A stretch of 64,000 bases of DNA from positions 434,001-498,000 of the forward strand of contig NZ_JBHRXK010000003.1 in assembly GCF_042648505.1 (NCBI RefSeq). Reading direction: 5' to 3'. Position numbers and translations under genes: made by a program. The notes under the pieces were generated by a model. That model was not told the DNA's origin and did no database searches. It was given only the letters and a program-made list of their open reading frames with translations. Of this stretch, positions 1 to 7,844 are shown in pieces. The stretch's first letter is position 1. Every line of letters starts with the position of its first letter. Source of the stretch: Lysobacter_L cavernae (GTDB taxonomy: Bacteria > Pseudomonadota > Gammaproteobacteria > Xanthomonadales > Xanthomonadaceae).

Positions 1-27
1 TCCCCCTGTGCAGGCGGGTTCAATAAG

Positions 28-663
28 ATGTACGTCATGGATGCCACCGTTCCGGATACCGCCCGCGGGCTTGCCGTGCGCAGCTTCGTCGGCGCTGCGA
101 TCGCACCCTACCTCGATGACCTGGCGCGGCTGCGCATCGCCGTGTTCCGCGACTGGCCGTATCTCTACGACGGCGACGCCGGCTACGAGGCGTTGTACCT
201 GCGCACTTACCTGCAGTCGCCGCGCAGCATCGCCGTGCTTGCCTTCGACGGCGACCGGGTGATCGGTGCTTCCACCGGCCTGCCGCTGGCCGACGAGTCG
301 GAGGCGTTCCTGACGCCGTTCGCGCACGCCTCGGTCGAGCCTCGCGAAGTGTTCTATTGCGGCGAGTCGGTGCTGCTGCCGTCCTACCGCGGTCGGGGCA
401 TCGGCCACCGCTTCTTCGACGAGCGCGAGGCACACGCGCGTGGCTTTGGTGATTACGCCTGGACTGCGTTCTGTGCGGTCGAGCGTGACGCTGCCGATCC
501 GCGCCGACCGGCCTTCCACCGTGGCAACGAGGCCTTCTGGCACAAGCGCGGCTACCGCCCGCGGCCCGAACTGCGCGTGTCGTTGCCGTGGCGCGAGGTC
601 GGGCAGGGCGAGGTTGGGCACAGTCTGGGTTTCTGGCTGCGGCCGCTGGAGCGCAGTCGATGA
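28..663 (+). CDS. GNAT-family N-acetyltransferase
   Basis: Predicted cytoplasmic acyltransferase of the GNAT fold that would move an acetyl group from acetyl-CoA to an amine; the substrate is unknown. The 211-residue chain shows the acetyl-CoA pyrophosphate loop as RGRGIG at residues 121-126, a preceding beta strand (EVFYCGESVLL, 107-117) and the late motif FWHKRGY at 170-176. No signal peptide or membrane segment is seen. The start is uncertain: no clear ribosome site precedes the ATG, and Met4 is an alternative. Its stop overlaps the start of the next gene by 4 bases (ATGA), so the two are probably translated together. In some bacteria a GNAT domain and a nitrilase domain are fused in one polypeptide, which supports a shared task here. 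Confidence 0.8.
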   Translation: MYVMDATVPDTARGLAVRSFVGAAIAPYLDDLARLRIAVFRDWPYLYDGDAGYEALYLRTYLQSPRSIAVLAFDGDRVIGASTGLPLADESEAFLTPFAHASVEPREVFYCGESVLLPSYRGRGIGHRFFDEREAHARGFGDYAWTAFCAVERDAADPRRPAFHRGNEAFWHKRGYRPRPELRVSLPWREVGQGEVGHSLGFWLRPLERSR

Positions 664-1568
664 GCGGCGCGATGAAAGTAGCGGTCGCCAAGTACCGGAT
701 CGATGGCCCGGATGCGTTGCCCGACTTCGCCGCGTACGCCGACAAGCAGGCGCGCTGGCTGGCCGAGGCGCAGGCGATGGGCGCGCAACTGGCCGTTTTG
801 CCGGAGTATCTGTCATTGGAGCTCGGGGCGACGTTTGACGAGGCCATCCGCGGTGATCTGCACGCCTCGCTGGTAGCGACGCAGGCCTGCCATGCCGCTT
901 GGCTCGATCTGTACGCGCGGCTGGCCCGCGAGCTGCGCATGCACGTGGTCGCCGGCAGCTTTCTGCTCGACGTGGGCCGCGGTCGCTACCGCAACCGCAG
1001 CTACGCCTTCGCGCCGGATGGCAGTCACGTCTGGCAGGACAAGCTGCGTCTGACCGGGTTCGAGAAGCAAGCTGGCGTGATCGAGCCCGGCGATGCCTTG
1101 AAGGTGTTCGAGACCGGCGCGATGCGCAGTGCGGTGGCGGTCTGCTACGACAGTGAGTTCCCCCTGCCGGTGCGCGCCCAGTGCGAGGCTGGCGCGCGCC
1201 TGCTGATCGTGCCCAGCTGCACCGACACCGAGGCTGGCGCGACCCGCGTGCGCGTGGGTTGTCTGGCGCGCGCGCTGGAGAACCGCTGCTTCGTCGCGCA
1301 GTCGGTCACTGCCGGCGTGGCGCCGTGGAGCCCGGCGCTGGATGTCAACACCGGCGAGGCGGCGCTGATCGCACCGATGGATGTCGGCCTGCCGCACGAC
1401 GGCATGATCGTGCAGACCCGTGGCGAGCAGCACTGGGCCGTGGCCACGCTCGATTTCGCCGCGCTGGAGGCCAGCCGCGCCCATGCCCAGGTCGCCAATG
1501 ATCGCGACTGGTCGAGCCAGTATTTTCCGAGCGTGCAGCGGGCGAAGATGAGTGCGTTTGCGCGGTGA
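660..1568 (+). CDS. Carbon-nitrogen hydrolase (nitrilase superfamily)
   Basis: Predicted cytoplasmic amidase or nitrilase-like enzyme of 302 residues that hydrolyses a non-peptide C-N bond; the substrate cannot be told from sequence. The Glu-Lys-Cys triad is visible: Glu49 in VLPEYL, Lys128 in WQDKLRL and Cys162 in VCYDSEFP. The ATG at 660 is chosen because it overlaps the upstream stop as ATGA; longer in-frame starts would run into the acetyltransferase gene. The pairing with a GNAT gene resembles fused GNAT-nitrilase proteins. Downstream lies a 416-base intergenic stretch that holds only repeats. Family assignment is firm, function is not. Confidence 0.85.
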   Translation: MSGAMKVAVAKYRIDGPDALPDFAAYADKQARWLAEAQAMGAQLAVLPEYLSLELGATFDEAIRGDLHASLVATQACHAAWLDLYARLARELRMHVVAGSFLLDVGRGRYRNRSYAFAPDGSHVWQDKLRLTGFEKQAGVIEPGDALKVFETGAMRSAVAVCYDSEFPLPVRAQCEAGARLLIVPSCTDTEAGATRVRVGCLARALENRCFVAQSVTAGVAPWSPALDVNTGEAALIAPMDVGLPHDGMIVQTRGEQHWAVATLDFAALEASRAHAQVANDRDWSSQYFPSVQRAKMSAFAR

Positions 1569-1639
1569 GACAGGCAGGGCTGCCTGGATCCTTGCCGCCA
1601 TCTTCATACGGTGACCGGGGCTCGAAGGCACAGGGATTT

Positions 1640-1685
1640 TTTGCTCGTCATCCCCGCGCAGGCGGGGATCCAAGGACGTTGCTTT
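1640..1685 (+). repeat. REP-like palindromic repeat
   Basis: Short dispersed palindrome with arms ATCCCCGC and GCGGGGAT around a GCAG loop. The flanks TTTTTGCTCGTC and CCAAGGACGTTGCTTT also recur. The complement of 7739-7788 matches it over about 45 bases, so the two copies are inverted relative to each other. In that copy the arms are ATTCCCGC/GCGGGAAT, a compensated change that keeps the stem. Elements of this GTCATTCCCGCG type are common between genes of many proteobacteria. No coding potential is assigned. Confidence 0.8.
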
Positions 1686-1730
1686 TACCGGTGAAAATAG
1701 GGTTCCACTTTGCTGTTGCTCTTCTCAAAG

Positions 1731-1916
1731 GCTTCCGTCCGCCTGCCGGCGGCCGGGTCACTTTCTTTTGCTGGCCCAAAAGAAAGTGACCAAAGAAAAC
1801 GGCCTCCCCGACAAATCAATCCCATTGACGGAGTTCGTATCGGCATTTTCCGACTCGCCATCCATGGCTCGGTCGGAAAACAGCGTGCATCCATGCACGC
1901 TGCCCTTCGGGTCTAG
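1731..1916 (+). repeat. Three-hairpin intergenic repeat, copy 1
   Basis: A 186-base element that recurs in inverted orientation at 7407-7585. It contains three potential hairpins: 1756-1791 (outer arms GGTCACTTTCTTTTG and CAAAAGAAAGTGACC), 1846-1880 (TTTTCCGAC and GTCGGAAAA) and 1881-1902 (CAGCGTGCAT and ATGCACGCTG). It ends in CCCTTCGGGTCTAG. Between the two copies, paired bases in the first and third hairpins change together. Short open frames through the element are not conserved between copies and I do not call them genes. With the REP at 1640 it fills the gap 1569-1984; nothing else is seen there. Confidence 0.85.
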
Positions 1917-1984
1917 AAAAGTGATTGGCTGTCGAACATCAAAGAAAATCTTGTCGCATCGAGGCAATCGCACCTCACAGCCGC

Positions 1985-2551
1985 TTACCCGAACAGCGAC
2001 ACCCCGGGTACCAACCACAGCGACAGTGTCGCCAGTGCGGTACCGATCGCCGTCGCGGCGAGCACGTCACTGGGGTAATGCAGCCCCAACACCACGCGCG
2101 AGACCGCGACGCTGGCGGTGAACGGCACCAGCAGCCAGGCCAGCACCGGGTAGTGCGCGAGTGCCACCAGGGTGAAGGCGACTGCGTGCAGGGTGTGGCC
2201 GGACGGAAAGCTGAACTCGTCCAACGGCGCCACCCAGGCGTGGATGCGCGCGTCGGAGGCGAACGGCCGCGGTCGTCGTGTCCAGCGCTTGAGCAGCTTG
2301 TACAGGCTCAGCGCGATCACTCCGGTCGCGGCCAGGTGTGCGGATGCCGTCAGGCCGTCGAGTCCGTCGATCACGATCAGTGCGGCCATCAGCACGTACC
2401 AGAACACACCGTCGCCGAGCCGGCTGACCGCGGCGAAATAGGCGCGCGAACGGCTGCGTTCGCCGAGCCGGTTGGCGCGCAGGCACCAGCCGGACTCGCC
2501 GACAACCAGGCGTTCGCGCAGGGGCAGGCGACTCATGGGCAGGCGGTTCAT
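1985..2551 (-). CDS. PAP2-family membrane phosphatase
   Basis: Integral-membrane phosphatase of the PAP2 family (188 residues) that would dephosphorylate a lipid phosphate or pyrophosphate on the periplasmic side; undecaprenyl pyrophosphate or a phosphatidic-acid-like lipid are possible substrates. All three signature motifs are present: KRWTRRPRP (residues 88-96), PSGH (116-119) and SR-x5-H-x3-D (Ser151, Arg152, His158, Asp162). Hydrophobic stretches near 50-62, 72-87, 122-145 and 163-182 are likely membrane helices. Its ATG overlaps the stop of the upstream glycosyltransferase gene by 4 bases, so the pair forms an operon, perhaps for glycolipid synthesis. Confidence 0.85.
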   Translation of the reverse strand: MNRLPMSRLPLRERLVVGESGWCLRANRLGERSRSRAYFAAVSRLGDGVFWYVLMAALIVIDGLDGLTASAHLAATGVIALSLYKLLKRWTRRPRPFASDARIHAWVAPLDEFSFPSGHTLHAVAFTLVALAHYPVLAWLLVPFTASVAVSRVVLGLHYPSDVLAATAIGTALATLSLWLVPGVSLFG

Positions 2552-3717
2552 GCGACCTCCTCGTCGGCCGGGCGGGTGGCTGGTTGCGATGCGTGTCGGT
2601 TGGCGTCGGCCAGGTTCTGCAGCAGCGCGTCGAAATCAGCGGCGACCTGGTCCGGTCGCAGGGCGCTGACCGCCTGCCGCGTGGCCATGCGCATCGCCTG
2701 GCGAGTGAGGTCGTCGCCGCCGATGCGCACGCAGGACTGGATGAAGCCGGCTTCGTCGCTTTCGGCCAGGGCCGCGCCGTGCACGCCATCGCGCAGGTAC
2801 TCGCGCGCGGCGCCGTAGTCGAAGGCGACGGTCGGCACGCCACTGGCCAGCGCTTCCAGGGTGACGTTGCCGAATGTCTCGCTGAGACTGGGGAACACGA
2901 ACAGGTCGCCGCTGGCGAAGTGTCGGGCGAGCGCCTCGCCGCGCTGCACGCCGCAGAAGATGAAATCGGGGTTGTCGCGTTGCAGCTTCTCGCGGGCAGG
3001 GCCGTCGCCGACCCAGACGAAGCGCGCCTGCGGCCGGGTCTTGCGCAGCTCGCGGAATGCGCGCACGGCCAGGTCGAGGTTCTTCTCCGGGGCGATGCGG
3101 CCGACGTAGATCGCGGCCACGTCGGCTTCGTCCAGGCCCCATTCGCGGCGCAGGGTGGCATCGCGCTTGCCGGGGTCGAACAGCACGGTGTCGACCGCGC
3201 GCGGCAAGCACACCACACCGTCGAAGCCTTGGGCTTCGAGGAAGTCGGCCAGCTCGCGGGTCGGCACCAGGGTGGCGTCGGCGCCGTTGTGGAAGCGGCG
3301 CATCCAGCGCAGCGCGGTCTGCGCCAGGAAGGCCACGCCGTAATCGCGCATGTACTCGTCGAAGCGGGTGTGGAAACCGGTCGCGACCGGAATGCGCAGG
3401 CGCCGCGCCGCACGCAGCGCCGACCAGCCGAGCGGGCCCTCGGTGGCGACGTAGATCGCATCGGGCGGGGCGTCGTGCCAGGCGGCAGTCAGTCGACGCG
3501 TGGCCGGCAAGCCCAGGCGCAGGCCGGGGTAACGCGGCAGAGGGGCGCTGCGCACCAGGATCTCGTGCCCGCTGCCTCGCGTTTCGTCGGCTTGCCGGGG
3601 GCGCACCAGCGTGACCTCGTGGCCACGGGCGCGCAGGCCCTGCTCCAAACCCTGCACGGTCAGGGCGACGCCGTTGATTTCCGGCGGGTAAGTCTCGGTG
3701 ACGATCGCGTAGCGCAT
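2548..3717 (-). CDS. Glycosyltransferase family 4 protein
   Basis: GT-B-fold retaining glycosyltransferase of 389 residues, similar in layout to GDP-mannose-dependent alpha-mannosyltransferases. The N-terminus (MRYAIVTETYPPEINGVA) has the ETYPP-x-NG acceptor-side motif. The C-terminal half holds the donor site, including the E-x7-E signature in SETFGNVTLEALASG. The start at 3717 is preferred because this is where family homology begins; an in-frame extension to 3771 has no homology. The PAP2 phosphatase gene follows with a 4-base overlap. The likely product is a mannosylated or glucosylated lipid, but the acceptor is not known. The opposite-strand opgD gene begins about 200 bases away. Confidence 0.85.
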   Translation of the reverse strand: MRYAIVTETYPPEINGVALTVQGLEQGLRARGHEVTLVRPRQADETRGSGHEILVRSAPLPRYPGLRLGLPATRRLTAAWHDAPPDAIYVATEGPLGWSALRAARRLRIPVATGFHTRFDEYMRDYGVAFLAQTALRWMRRFHNGADATLVPTRELADFLEAQGFDGVVCLPRAVDTVLFDPGKRDATLRREWGLDEADVAAIYVGRIAPEKNLDLAVRAFRELRKTRPQARFVWVGDGPAREKLQRDNPDFIFCGVQRGEALARHFASGDLFVFPSLSETFGNVTLEALASGVPTVAFDYGAAREYLRDGVHGAALAESDEAGFIQSCVRIGGDDLTRQAMRMATRQAVSALRPDQVAADFDALLQNLADANRHASQPATRPADEEVA

Positions 3718-3923
3718 GCGCGGCTCCGGTTTGGGCAAGCCTGCGCGCGCGCAGTGTACCGGCGGTGGCAATGCGATGACGCCGGCATGACGACGGGCGA
3801 TGAAAACGGTTACTTGTTGTTATCGGGCCGGAGCGCATCCTGGGATGGGTTCCACGTCGCGGCGGCGTTAACGAAAGCCTTTCTACAATCGCGTGCTTAC
3901 TGTCATCCGCTTTAGGAGTGCGC

Positions 3924-5450
3924 GTGCAACGACGCGAGATGTTGCTGGCCGGCCTGTCCTGGCCTTTGGTTTCGTTGGTGGGGGCCGGGTTGCCGTCGTC
4001 ATGGGCGCGGGCTGCCGCCCCGATGCCGTTCGGCGCGGACACCGTGGCCGGACTGGCGCGTGCGCTCGCCGCCCAACCGTTCCATCCCCAGGACAAGCAG
4101 CTGCCGGCGTCGCTGGAGAAGATCGGCTACGACCAGTACCGCAGCATCCGCTTCAACCCCGCCCAGGCGCTGTGGCGTGGGCAGGCGTTGCCGTTCCAGG
4201 CGCAGTTCTTCCATCGCGGCTTCTTCTTCCGCGATCGCGTCGATGTCTACGCGGTGGCCGACGGGGTCGCCACGCCGGTGGTGTACCGCCCGGCGCAATT
4301 CACCTTCGACGGGACGCCGGCACCGAAGGAAAACGACCTCGGCTACGCCGGCTTCCGCCTGCATGCGCCGATCAACCGGCCGGAGTATTTCGACGAGGTC
4401 TGTGCCTTCCTCGGCGCCAGCTATTTCCGCGCGGTCGCCAAGGGCCAGTCGTACGGATTGTCGGCGCGCGGCCTGGCGTTGAAGACCGGTGACCCGGCCG
4501 GCGAGGAGTTTCCGGTGTTCCGCGCGTTCTGGCTGGAGCAGCCGGCGCGTGGTGCCGGGCAGGTCGTCGTGCACGCGCTGATGGACAGCCCGAGCGCGGC
4601 GGCGGCATTCCGTTTCGTGATCCAGCCGGGTACGCAGACCGTGTTCGACGTGACGATGCGTCTGTACCCGCGCGTTGCGCTGGCCCAGGCCGGCATCGCC
4701 CCGTTGACCAGCATGTTCCAGTTCGATGCCAACGACCGCGTTGGCATCGATGACTATCGCCCCGCGGTGCACGACTCCGACGGCCTGGCCCTGATCAACG
4801 GCAACGGCGAGCAGGTCTGGCGACCGCTGCACAACCCCTCGGTGCTGCAGGAAAGCGGCTTCCAGGACACCAACCCGCGCGGTTTCGGCCTGATGCAACG
4901 CAAGCGCGCCTTCGCCGATTACGCCGACAGCGAGGCGCATTACGAGAAGCGTCCGAGCCTGTGGGTGGAGCCTCGCGGCGACTGGGGCGAGGGCGCGGTG
5001 CATCTGTTCGAGCTGCCGACCGCCGACGAGTTCCATGACAACATCGTCGCGTTCTGGCGGCCCAAGCAACCGCTGGCTGCCGGCCGCGAGCACCGCTTCG
5101 ACTATCGCCTGCACTGGTGCAACGAGCACAGCTGGCTGCCGCAGCTGGCGACGGTGACGCGCACGCGCATCGGTGGCATCGAAAAGAAACCGGGCGCGAG
5201 GCTGGTGGTGATCGACGTCGCCGGCGGGCGCCTACAAGGCATTCGCAACGAAGCAAGCGTGCGCGCGGACGTGACGGGGGACAAGGGCAAGGTCGCCAAC
5301 GTCACCGCCCACGCCAGCCCGGAAGGTGGTGGCTGGCGCATCGCTTTTGAGCTGCACCCGGGCAACGAGCGCAGCATCGAATTGCGCGCGCTGCTGCGCG
5401 ACGACGCCGGTGCCTTGTCCGAGACCTGGTTGTACCGGTGGACGCTGTGA
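3924..5450 (+). CDS. opgD: Periplasmic glucan biosynthesis protein (OpgG/OpgD family)
   Basis: Periplasmic protein (508 residues) needed to make osmoregulated periplasmic glucans, acting after OpgH. The GTG at 3924 is chosen because AGGAG sits 5 bases before it; a GTG at 3918 overlaps that ribosome site. The N-terminus (QRREMLLAGLSW) has a twin-arginine pair before a hydrophobic stretch and an A-R-A type cleavage region, so Tat export is likely, as for OpgD. The body matches the MdoG family throughout (for example YDQYRSIRF near residue 70 and PLTSMFQF in the middle). opgH overlaps its end by 13 bases. The choice of OpgD over OpgG rests on the Tat-like signal and is tentative. TACAAT at 3884 is a possible -10 box. 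Confidence 0.88.
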   Translation: MQRREMLLAGLSWPLVSLVGAGLPSSWARAAAPMPFGADTVAGLARALAAQPFHPQDKQLPASLEKIGYDQYRSIRFNPAQALWRGQALPFQAQFFHRGFFFRDRVDVYAVADGVATPVVYRPAQFTFDGTPAPKENDLGYAGFRLHAPINRPEYFDEVCAFLGASYFRAVAKGQSYGLSARGLALKTGDPAGEEFPVFRAFWLEQPARGAGQVVVHALMDSPSAAAAFRFVIQPGTQTVFDVTMRLYPRVALAQAGIAPLTSMFQFDANDRVGIDDYRPAVHDSDGLALINGNGEQVWRPLHNPSVLQESGFQDTNPRGFGLMQRKRAFADYADSEAHYEKRPSLWVEPRGDWGEGAVHLFELPTADEFHDNIVAFWRPKQPLAAGREHRFDYRLHWCNEHSWLPQLATVTRTRIGGIEKKPGARLVVIDVAGGRLQGIRNEASVRADVTGDKGKVANVTAHASPEGGGWRIAFELHPGNERSIELRALLRDDAGALSETWLYRWTL

Positions 5451-7360
5451 CCGTCACGCCGACATCGGCGCTGCTGCCCGGCACGAGCGATGTACCCGAG
5501 CTGGCCAACCTGCCGGCGGAAGCGCCGCTGGAGATGCCGGTGCAATCGCTGCGCGAGGGCGCGCTGCAGCATCGTGTCCTGCCGACCACGCCCAGTCGCA
5601 TGGCCTGGCGCCGCGCCTGCGTGATCGGCGGCGCCGGCGCGCTGACGCTGATTGCCGCCTACCAGATCTGGTGGGTACTGCGCGGCGCCGGCACCGATGT
5701 GCTGGAGACCCTGCTGCTGTTGCTGTTCATCGCCTTGTTCGCGTGGATCGCGCAGGCATTCGTCAGCGCCCTGGCCGGCTTCGTCCTTATCGTGACGCGT
5801 CATGCCGCCCGCCTCGGGTTGTCGAGCGAAGGCGCATTGCCGACGCTGAGCTCGCGCACGGCCTTGCTGATGCCGACCTACAACGAGGACCCGCAGCGCT
5901 TGCTGGCCGGGCTGCAGGCGATCTTCGAGTCGGTGCGCGCGACCGGGCAGTTGTCGCAGTTCGATTTCTACGTGCTCAGCGACACCACCCGCCCCGACGT
6001 GCAGATTGCCGAGGAGCAGGCCTTCGCCGTGTTGCGTGAGCGCAGCGGTGGCCCAGCGCAGTTGTTCTATCGCCGCCGCAGCGACAACAGCGAACGCAAG
6101 GCCGGCAACGTCGCCGAGTGGGTGCGCCGCTTCGGTGGTGCCTACCCACAGATGCTGATCCTCGACGCCGACAGCCTGATGACCGGCGAGACCATCGTGC
6201 GCCTGGCCGGTGCGATGGAACGCCATCCCGACGTCGCCCTGATCCAGACCTTGCCGATGATCGTCAACGGAACCACCCTGTTCGGGCGTATGCAGCAGTT
6301 TGCCGGACGCGTGTACGGTCCAGTGATCGCCCATGGCGTGGCCTGGTGGCACGGCGCCGAAAGCAACTACTGGGGCCACAACGCGATCATCCGCACCCGT
6401 GCCTTTGCCGAGCAGGCCGGGCTGCCGGAACTGCGCGGTTTCAAGCCATTCGGTGGCACCGTGCTCAGTCACGACTTTGTCGAGGCGGCGCTGCTGCGTC
6501 GCGGCGGTTGGGCGCTGCACATGGTGCCGGGCCTGGCCGGCAGTTACGAGGAAGGCCCGCCGTCGCTCACCGACATGCTGATCCGCGATCGTCGCTGGTG
6601 CCAGGGCAACCTGCAGCACGGCGCCGTGTTGCCGGCCAAGGGCCTGCACTGGATCAGCCGTTGGCACCTGCTGATGGGCATCGGCCATTACTTCACCGCG
6701 CCGATGTGGGCGATGCTGATGCTGATCGGCCTGGCCATTCCGCTGCAGAAAGCCGGACTGGTGTGGAGCGACCTGGCCCTGCCGGGTTTCTCGCCGACCG
6801 CCTACTGGCGCGAGCAGGACCCCGAGCGCTTCGTCTGGGTGTTCATCCTGACCATGTCGGTGCTGCTGGCACCCAAGGTGATGGGGTTTCTCACCCTGTT
6901 CCTGGACCGTGACACGCGCCGCGGCTGCGGCGGGACGGTGCGCGCGTTCTGCAGCATGCTGCTGGAAACCCTGCTGGCCGCGCTGATGGCACCGGTGACG
7001 ATGTACGTGCAGTCGCGCGGCGTGGCCGAGGTGTTGGCCGGCAAGGATTCGGGCTGGGAGACGCAGCGTCGCGACGACGGCAGCCTGCCGCTGTCGAGCC
7101 TGTTGCGCAGCTACGGCGGCATGGGCGTGCTCGGCGTGGTCGCCGGCATGATGGCCTGGATGATCTCGCCGTCGCTGGCGGCGTGGATGGCGCCGGTGAT
7201 CCTCGGCCTGGTACTGGCGATTCCGATCGTTGCCCTGACTTCGGCGCGTGCGCCGGGGCAATGGCTCAAACGCGTCGGTATCTTCTCGACCCCGGAGGAA
7301 AGCGCCCCCCCCATGGTGCTGGTGCGGGCGGCGGAATTGCGCAGGGCGATAAAGAAGTAG
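5438..7360 (+). CDS. opgH: Glucans biosynthesis glucosyltransferase H
   Basis: Inner-membrane GT2-family glucosyltransferase (640 residues) that uses UDP-glucose to build and export the beta-glucan backbone of periplasmic glucans. Two membrane segments precede the catalytic domain (about 62-80 and 90-118). The domain shows TYNED (147-151), the DADS metal-binding motif (243-246) and RRWCQGN (about 385), the OpgH version of the Q-x2-RW motif. Further hydrophobic segments fill the C-terminus. The start is GTG; a second in-frame GTG at 5447 would give a 4-base overlap with opgD instead of 13. Translation is probably coupled to opgD. A short GCGG/CCGC hairpin followed by TTTTGCTTTT after the stop may be a weak terminator. 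Confidence 0.93.
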   Translation: MDAVTVTPTSALLPGTSDVPELANLPAEAPLEMPVQSLREGALQHRVLPTTPSRMAWRRACVIGGAGALTLIAAYQIWWVLRGAGTDVLETLLLLLFIALFAWIAQAFVSALAGFVLIVTRHAARLGLSSEGALPTLSSRTALLMPTYNEDPQRLLAGLQAIFESVRATGQLSQFDFYVLSDTTRPDVQIAEEQAFAVLRERSGGPAQLFYRRRSDNSERKAGNVAEWVRRFGGAYPQMLILDADSLMTGETIVRLAGAMERHPDVALIQTLPMIVNGTTLFGRMQQFAGRVYGPVIAHGVAWWHGAESNYWGHNAIIRTRAFAEQAGLPELRGFKPFGGTVLSHDFVEAALLRRGGWALHMVPGLAGSYEEGPPSLTDMLIRDRRWCQGNLQHGAVLPAKGLHWISRWHLLMGIGHYFTAPMWAMLMLIGLAIPLQKAGLVWSDLALPGFSPTAYWREQDPERFVWVFILTMSVLLAPKVMGFLTLFLDRDTRRGCGGTVRAFCSMLLETLLAALMAPVTMYVQSRGVAEVLAGKDSGWETQRRDDGSLPLSSLLRSYGGMGVLGVVAGMMAWMISPSLAAWMAPVILGLVLAIPIVALTSARAPGQWLKRVGIFSTPEESAPPMVLVRAAELRRAIKK

Positions 7361-7406
7361 GCGGATCAAGCCGCTTTTGCTTTTAGTTCGACAACCAGAC
7401 CAGCTA

Positions 7407-7585
7407 CTAGACCCGAAGGGCGGCGTGCATGGATGCACGCCGTTTCCGGCCGAGCCAGGATGGCGAGTCGGAAAATCCCCTTAGCCGTTCCGATCGTGGG
7501 GCTGATGTGTCGAGGAAAGCCCTTTCTTTGGTTACTTTCTTTGGGCAGCAAAGAAAGTAACCCGGCCGCGTCAGCGGACGGAAGC
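7407..7585 (-). repeat. Three-hairpin intergenic repeat, copy 2 (inverted)
   Basis: Inverted copy of the element at 1731-1916. The hairpin at 7530-7562 now has arms GGTTACTTTCTTT/AAAGAAAGTAACC, so a C-G pair has become a T-A pair. The hairpin at 7421-7442 has arms CGGCGTGCAT/ATGCACGCCG in place of CAGCGTGCAT/ATGCACGCTG, again a paired change. The two copies bracket the PAP2-GT4-opgD-opgH block. The gap 7361-7844 contains this element, the composite element at 7619 and the REP at 7739, and no gene that I can support. Confidence 0.85.
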
Positions 7586-7618
7586 TTGGGCTTGTAGCTT
7601 TAGGGGAGCGCGGAATCA

Positions 7619-7736
7619 TTGCCGTCATCCCCGCGAAAGCGGGGCGAAGGGACGCGCTTGCGAACCACTGTTCGCGCGGCACTGAGCGCCATTGCGCCGT
7701 GCGCAATGGCTGGGGATCGCAGATCCTTTAAGCCAT
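7619..7736 (+). repeat. Composite REP-hairpin element, copy 1
   Basis: About 118 bases made of three hairpin units in a row: a REP palindrome (ATCCCCGC/GCGGGG), a hairpin built on CGCTTGCGAACCACTGTTCG, and one with arms GCCATTGCGC/GCGCAATGGC. It ends in TGGGGATCGCAGATCC. A second full copy lies inverted at 42998-43091 and a partial one at 41405-41515. It is dispersed, non-coding and intergenic. Confidence 0.75.
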
Positions 7737-7738
7737 TG

Positions 7739-7788
7739 AAAGCAACGTCCTTGGATTCCCGCTTTCGCGGGAATGACGAGCAAAAAGT
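7739..7788 (-). repeat. REP-like palindromic repeat (inverted copy)
   Basis: Arms ATTCCCGC and GCGGGAAT around TTTC. Its complement matches 1640-1685 over about 45 bases, including the flank CCAAGGACGTTGCTTT. Together with the three-hairpin repeats it makes a composite inverted flank around 1.64-7.79 kb. Confidence 0.8.
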
Positions 7789-7844
7789 AGACCGGGCCTT
7801 ACTTCAGGTGGACGAACAGCAAAAGCACCAGACCTGCCGCCCCT

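Noticed and set aside
1569..2121. Short open frames across the repeats before the PAP2 gene
   Set aside because: They run through hairpin repeats, differ between repeat copies and have no ribosome sites.
5102..7438. Long open frame opposite opgD-opgH
   Set aside because: Antisense shadow of GC-rich codons; Gln/His-rich, no domain, no start signal, while the plus strand encodes OpgH.
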